Positions 60,257 through 64,000 of a stretch of 64,000 nucleotides of DNA are shown here, piece after piece. The first letter of the stretch is position 1, and every line of letters begins with the position of its first letter. A model generated the notes under the pieces. It worked only from the letters and a program-made list of their open reading frames with translations, had not been told where the DNA came from and made no database searches. Origin of the DNA: JAOUJD01 sp963726405 (GTDB taxonomy: Bacteria > Pseudomonadota > Gammaproteobacteria > Burkholderiales > Burkholderiaceae_F); the NCBI GenBank assembly GCA_963726405.1, contig CAVSCF010000005.1, positions 496,001-560,000 of the forward strand. The letters run 5' to 3'. The position numbers and the translations under genes were made by a program.

Positions 60257-62158
60257 TCATCGCCACGGGTTGTCCCGCCGCACGATGTGGTCGTCGCGCA
60301 CGCGGTGTGTGTAGCCGGCGCGGTCGAAGAACTCGAGGATCTGGATCGCCAGCTTGCGGCCGGTGCCGATGCGGTCACGGAATTCCGCGGCTCGCGCGGC
60401 CCCGTGCAGGGAGGAGAGCTCGGCGGCGATGTCGGCCAGTTGCGCGACAACGCTCGTGAGGAAGAAGTGATCAAGCGCGACCAGCGTGACGTCGCCGACC
60501 CGCGCGACCGTGCGCAGGAGGTTCCTGGCCTCGACCTCCGGAATGCCGGTCTCCCGGGCGATATCGCGCACGCGGGGCGGGTCGAACTTGCGGTCCATCA
60601 GCAACGGCCTGATGCGCTCCCAGCGAACCCGCTGGTCCTTGCCGAGCTCCGCCTTGTGGCTGGGCAGCGCGAGGAACGCACCGCGCCGGACGAGCGCGGC
60701 ATCGGCAAGCAGTTCATCGATCACGGCACCGAAAGCCTGCGCGTCGAGCGCGGGAGCCACCCCCCGCCGCAACTTCTGCTGATCGACGCCGGGCATTTCC
60801 GGTTCGCGCCGGTGGGCGGCATCGATCGTCGCGAGCACTTCGCTGCGCAGGCCGCTCCAGTGCTCGGCGGCGAAGGCCATGTCGGCCGCCACCCGTGCAT
60901 GTGTCGCGTCGATCAGCCGGTCGAGCTCGTCGACGCGCAGGTTCCACGCATCGGCGAGCTTCGGCAGCCGTACCGGGTGCTGCTTGAGCCACGTCTGCAG
61001 CGCCGCCGACGGCGCCTGATCGCGAATCGACGCGAGCAGTTGCAGTCGGGCCGGGGCGCGGCGTCCCCGCCGAGGTGCCGTTCCCGCGGGCGTAACGTCG
61101 AGCACGCGCCCGCCACCGATGGTCCGGCGCGCGGAGGCGTCGCGAATCACGAAGCGGTCGCCGCGGCACGACGCGAGCGGCCGGTCGAGCGTGATCGCAA
61201 CGAGCGCATCCGTACCGGGCTCGATCCGCGTGCCGTCGAGCACCGCAACGCGCCCCATCGCATCCGCGGTCCCGTGATGCAGATGCACCGTCATTCCGCT
61301 CGTCAATGCCTTCGCCTCACGGGCGGACAGTCTCAGCGTGGCGTCGATGCGCTCGGTCGCGGCCGACAGCTCCGGGCTCTGGACCCACATCCCGCGCGCG
61401 ATCTCCGCTCTCTCGAGCCCGACCAGCGCCAGCGCGCAGCGCTGTCCGGCCACACCGTGGTCGGCCGCGCGGTCCTGCGCGTGGATCGAACGCACCCGTG
61501 CCGTGAGCGCGCCGTGCGGCCCGGGCACCAGGGCGACGCTTGCACCGTTTTCGATGCGCCCGGTGTGCACCGTTCCCGTCACCACCGTTCCCACGCCCGA
61601 AAGCGTGAAGCAGCGGTCCACGGCCATGCGGAAGTGCCCGCTCGCCGGCCGCGCCGCCTGCTGGCTGGCCTGCCCGAGCAGGTAATCGTCGAGCGCTGCG
61701 ACGCCTTCGCCGCTCATCGACGACACGGCGAACACCGGCCAGGCCGCGGCCGGCGTACCACGCGTGCGCGCTTCGATCTGCGCGCGCACTTCGGCCGTTC
61801 GCGCGGGGCTCACCGCATCGATCTTCGTCAGGGCGACGGCGCCGACCTCGATGCCGAGCAGCAGCAGGATGTCGAGGTGCTCGTCGGTCTGCGGCATCAC
61901 GCCGTCATCCGCGGCGACGACGAGCAGCGCGAAGTCGATGCCGGTGGCGCCGGCGAGCATCGTGTGCACGAAGCGCTCGTGCCCCGGGACGTCGACGAAG
62001 CCGAGGACGTCGTCGCCCGCCGGCACGTACGCGTAGCCGAGCTCGATCGAGATGCCGCGCTTGATCTCCTCGGGCAGACGGTCGGTGTCGCGCCCGGTCA
62101 GCCGCTTGATCAGCGACGTTTTCCCGTGGTCGATGTGACCGGCGGTTCCGATCAGCAT
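60257..62158 (-). CDS. selB: Selenocysteine-specific elongation factor SelB
   Basis: 633 residues. GTPase motifs: GHIDHGKT (7-14), DVPGH (56-60) and TKID (111-114), plus the SelB-type RGISIELGYAY switch. Then EF-Tu-like beta-barrels and C-terminal winged-helix repeats that bind the SECIS hairpin in mRNA. SelB delivers Sec-tRNA to in-frame UGA codons. It begins 7 bp after the selA stop. Confidence 0.97.
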   Translation of the reverse strand: MLIGTAGHIDHGKTSLIKRLTGRDTDRLPEEIKRGISIELGYAYVPAGDDVLGFVDVPGHERFVHTMLAGATGIDFALLVVAADDGVMPQTDEHLDILLLLGIEVGAVALTKIDAVSPARTAEVRAQIEARTRGTPAAAWPVFAVSSMSGEGVAALDDYLLGQASQQAARPASGHFRMAVDRCFTLSGVGTVVTGTVHTGRIENGASVALVPGPHGALTARVRSIHAQDRAADHGVAGQRCALALVGLERAEIARGMWVQSPELSAATERIDATLRLSAREAKALTSGMTVHLHHGTADAMGRVAVLDGTRIEPGTDALVAITLDRPLASCRGDRFVIRDASARRTIGGGRVLDVTPAGTAPRRGRRAPARLQLLASIRDQAPSAALQTWLKQHPVRLPKLADAWNLRVDELDRLIDATHARVAADMAFAAEHWSGLRSEVLATIDAAHRREPEMPGVDQQKLRRGVAPALDAQAFGAVIDELLADAALVRRGAFLALPSHKAELGKDQRVRWERIRPLLMDRKFDPPRVRDIARETGIPEVEARNLLRTVARVGDVTLVALDHFFLTSVVAQLADIAAELSSLHGAARAAEFRDRIGTGRKLAIQILEFFDRAGYTHRVRDDHIVRRDNPWR

Positions 62159-62165
62159 GCGGCGC

Positions 62166-63609
62166 TCACAGCGACTTCAGGTTGTCGATGAACGCCGGCT
62201 CGTCGCGTGGCAGCAGGCAGCGCGCATCGAGCCACAGCGCATTGTCGGCAACGCGACCGATGACGGGAATCGGCAGCGCGCGCAGCCGCCGCTCGACCGA
62301 CGCGATCACGCGCCCGCTCGCCTTGCCCACCGGACGGACGACCAGCGCGGCCGATGGCAGGCGCTCCTCGGGCATGCTGCCCGACCCGATCTGGCTGGCG
62401 CAATCCTCGACCGCGACCGTGTAGCCCTCCCCCAGCGCGGCTCGCAGCGCACCGACGACTCGCGCGCAGGTCGCGCCGGCGTCCATCCGCGACCGCATCA
62501 GCAGGGCCAGCGTCGGCAGACGCTCCGGCAAACGATGTCCGCTTGCGTAGATGCGCAGCGTCGCCTCGAGCGCGGCGAGCGTGAGCTTGGACACGCGAAG
62601 GGCACGCTTCAGCGGATCCTTCTTGACCTTCGCGATGGCTTCCTTGCGCCCGACGATCAGGCCCGCCTGCGGACCGCCCAGCAGCTTGTCGCCGGAAAAC
62701 GTGACGACGTCGGCGCCGGCCGCGAGCGACTGCTGGGGCAGCGGCTCGCGCGGCAGGCCGAACGCGGCGAGGTCGACCAGCGCGCCCGCCCCGAGATCAA
62801 CCACATACGGCACGCCATGGGCATGCGCGATCTGCGCCAGCGTCGCATCGTCGACCACCGCGGTGAACCCGGTGATGGCGTAGTTCGACCAGTGCGCCTT
62901 GACGATCAGGCCGGTGCGCGTCATTGCACGCGGCTTCATAGTCGCGCGCGTGCGTGCGATTGGTCGTGCCCACCTCGACCAACTTGCAGCCGGCCGCCTT
63001 CATGATGTCCGGCATGCGGAAGGCGCCGCCGATCTCGATCAGTTCGCCGCGCGAGATGATCGCTTCGCGGCGTGCGCCGAGCGCCTTGAGGGTGAGCACG
63101 ACCGCCGCGGCGTTGTTGTTGACCACGGTCGCCGCCTCGGCGCCGGTCAATTCACGCAGGAGCCCCTCGACGATGCTGTCGCGATCGCCGCGGCCGCCGG
63201 TCGCGACGTCGTATTCGAGCGCGGCGTACCCGCGCATCGCGGCGGCGACGGCGTCGATCGCTTCTTCGGAAAGCAGCGCGCGGCCAAGATTCGTGTGAAT
63301 CACCGTGCCGGTCAGGTTGAAGACCGGCGTCAGGCGGGGCGCGCGCAGTGCGATGAGCCGATGCTCCGCGTCCTGCGCCAGCGATTCGAGCGACGGGACT
63401 TCGGCGCCATCGCGGACGGCAGCGCGCGCCGCCTCAAGCGCGGCCTGCACGGCCCGCTTCGCCAGCGCAACGCCGTGCGCCTGCGCGGCCGCGGTGAGCG
63501 CGGGCGTCGACAGCAGGCGATCGACGGAGGGCAGACGGGACAGCGCAGCGAGGGAGTGGCTCTCACCTCGTCTTGGCTCACCCGCACCGGGCAGAGTCAA
63601 GTCGGTCAT
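62166..63609 (-). pseudogene. selA: Selenocysteine synthase SelA, frameshifted
   Basis: ATG 63609 starts MTDLTLPGAGEPRRG. The N-terminal half ends ...THARDYEAA and the second half continues one frame over from TGLIVKAHWSNYAITGF, with PLP lysine in TFSGDKLLGGPQAG, to the stop at 62166. One base too many around 62925-62937 explains the break; repaired length is about 480 residues. SelA converts Ser-tRNA(Sec) to Sec-tRNA(Sec) in a decamer. An intact SelA would be needed for Sec use, so a sequence error seems likely. Confidence 0.88.
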
Positions 63610-63611
63610 GG

Positions 63612-64000
63612 CTAGGCGGTGCCGGGATGAAAGAGGAGGTTGGGCCCGGACCGCCCGTAGCCCTGCTCGTCGACGAGGACGTCGAGCGCGAGCGTGGCGA
63701 GATCGTCGGCGTTGGGCTCGACCCGGGGATCCTTGTCCTGATAAAAGATCTTCAGGTAGCTCTTGCACTCGTCGCAAGTCTCGGCGCGGATCGGCGACTC
63801 GGTCGCCTTTTCGTTTTCGCCGCGCGTGAGCGCGAGGTACTGCACTCCCTTGTCCGTGTCGCACGAGGTGCACTTGATGCGCGGCAGGTTCCACTCCGTC
63901 GCGCAGAGGGAACAGACCAGATAGCGGAGGTTCGCCTGCTGGCCGCCGATGCGAACGACGCTGGCGACCGGGCGTGAGGCGCACACGGGGCAGATTCCCG
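63612..64000 (-). CDS. fdhE: FdhE, formate dehydrogenase accessory protein (partial)
   Basis: The C-terminal part only; the 5' end lies beyond 64000. Rubredoxin-like zinc motifs CPVC, CSLC, CTSC and CDEC are in order, with VRIGGQQANLRYLVCSLC and the end LLFHPGTA. FdhE assists maturation of membrane-bound (often selenocysteine-containing) formate dehydrogenases. Followed 2 bp later by selA, which ties the selenocysteine genes to formate dehydrogenase. Confidence 0.93.
   Translation of the reverse strand, partial: GICPVCASRPVASVVRIGGQQANLRYLVCSLCATEWNLPRIKCTSCDTDKGVQYLALTRGENEKATESPIRAETCDECKSYLKIFYQDKDPRVEPNADDLATLALDVLVDEQGYGRSGPNLLFHPGTA

Noticed and set aside
1..64000. CRISPR arrays, insertion sequences, integrases, prophage genes
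   Set aside because: No regularly spaced repeats, transposase or phage-type ORF was seen. tRNA-Sec has no duplicated 3' end that would mark an integration site.

Overview
This 64 kb window is GC-rich chromosomal DNA, almost certainly from a betaproteobacterium (Burkholderiales or a close relative; the order is inferred from gene content and neighbourhoods). Supporting evidence is the lpoA-yraN-dolP cluster beside rsmI, the mreBCD/mrdA/rodA/rlpA cell-shape block, a TPR gene between gatA and gatB, the metXW pair, the leucine/isovalerate (liu) cluster and the fimT-pilV-pilW-pilX-pilY1-type minor pilin operon. No insertion sequence, phage gene, integrase or CRISPR array was seen. This is core and metabolic DNA rather than an island.

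Layout. 1-6.2 kb: end of an alpha/beta hydrolase, a hypothetical gene, then a run of mostly overlapping genes for a D,D-carboxypeptidase (PBP5/6 type), a D-amino-acid aminotransferase, YbeD (DUF493), LipB, a MenA-like prenyltransferase, LipA and a small membrane protein. 6.2-8.9 kb: M48 protease and LemA. 9.0-12.2 kb: dolP, yraN and a short lpoA, with rsmI on the other strand. 12.2-20.5 kb: rlpA, rodA, mrdA, then two plus-strand genes (YgbA-like and a lipoprotein), then mreD, mreC, mreB. 20.7-25.1 kb: gatC-gatA-TPR-gatB. 25.1-28.3 kb: a frameshifted DUF4382 lipoprotein, two secreted proteins, pyrE. 28.4-32.4 kb: xthA, a membrane-anchored TAXI protein, AmpG. 32.4-34.3 kb: metW and metX behind a leader that reads as a SAM-II riboswitch followed by an intrinsic terminator. 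34.4-36.3 kb: a glutathione transferase and an MFS exporter. 36.4-45.6 kb: leucine-catabolism cluster. 45.9-52.1 kb: pilE-like pilin, fimT, pilV, pilW, pilX, pilY1. 52.1-59.1 kb: hydrolases, EamA transporter, PgsA-like enzyme, winged-helix protein, DUF1289, MBL hydrolase, PKD metalloprotease. 59.1-64 kb: DsrE and GcvH-like proteins, tRNA-Sec (selC), selB, selA and the 3' part of fdhE.

How the genes work together. Much of the left half builds and shapes the cell wall: D,D-carboxypeptidase, PBP-activator LpoA, PBP2/RodA, RlpA, MreBCD, with AmpG further right for wall recycling. LipB and LipA form the endogenous lipoyl pathway, and a GcvH-like lipoyl carrier lies at the right end. selC, selB, selA and fdhE form a selenocysteine/formate dehydrogenase maturation locus.

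The strongest unusual signals are: (1) the SAM-II riboswitch with its own terminator in front of metXW; (2) six broken genes (DUF4382, pilE, fimT, EamA, PKD metalloprotease, selA), every one explained by exactly one extra base, a uniform polarity that suggests insertion-type sequencing errors rather than decay; (3) tight palindromic start/stop overlaps flanking rsmI; (4) hairpin-rich leaders near mreC and selC; (5) a lipoyl-carrier plus DsrE pair next to selC.
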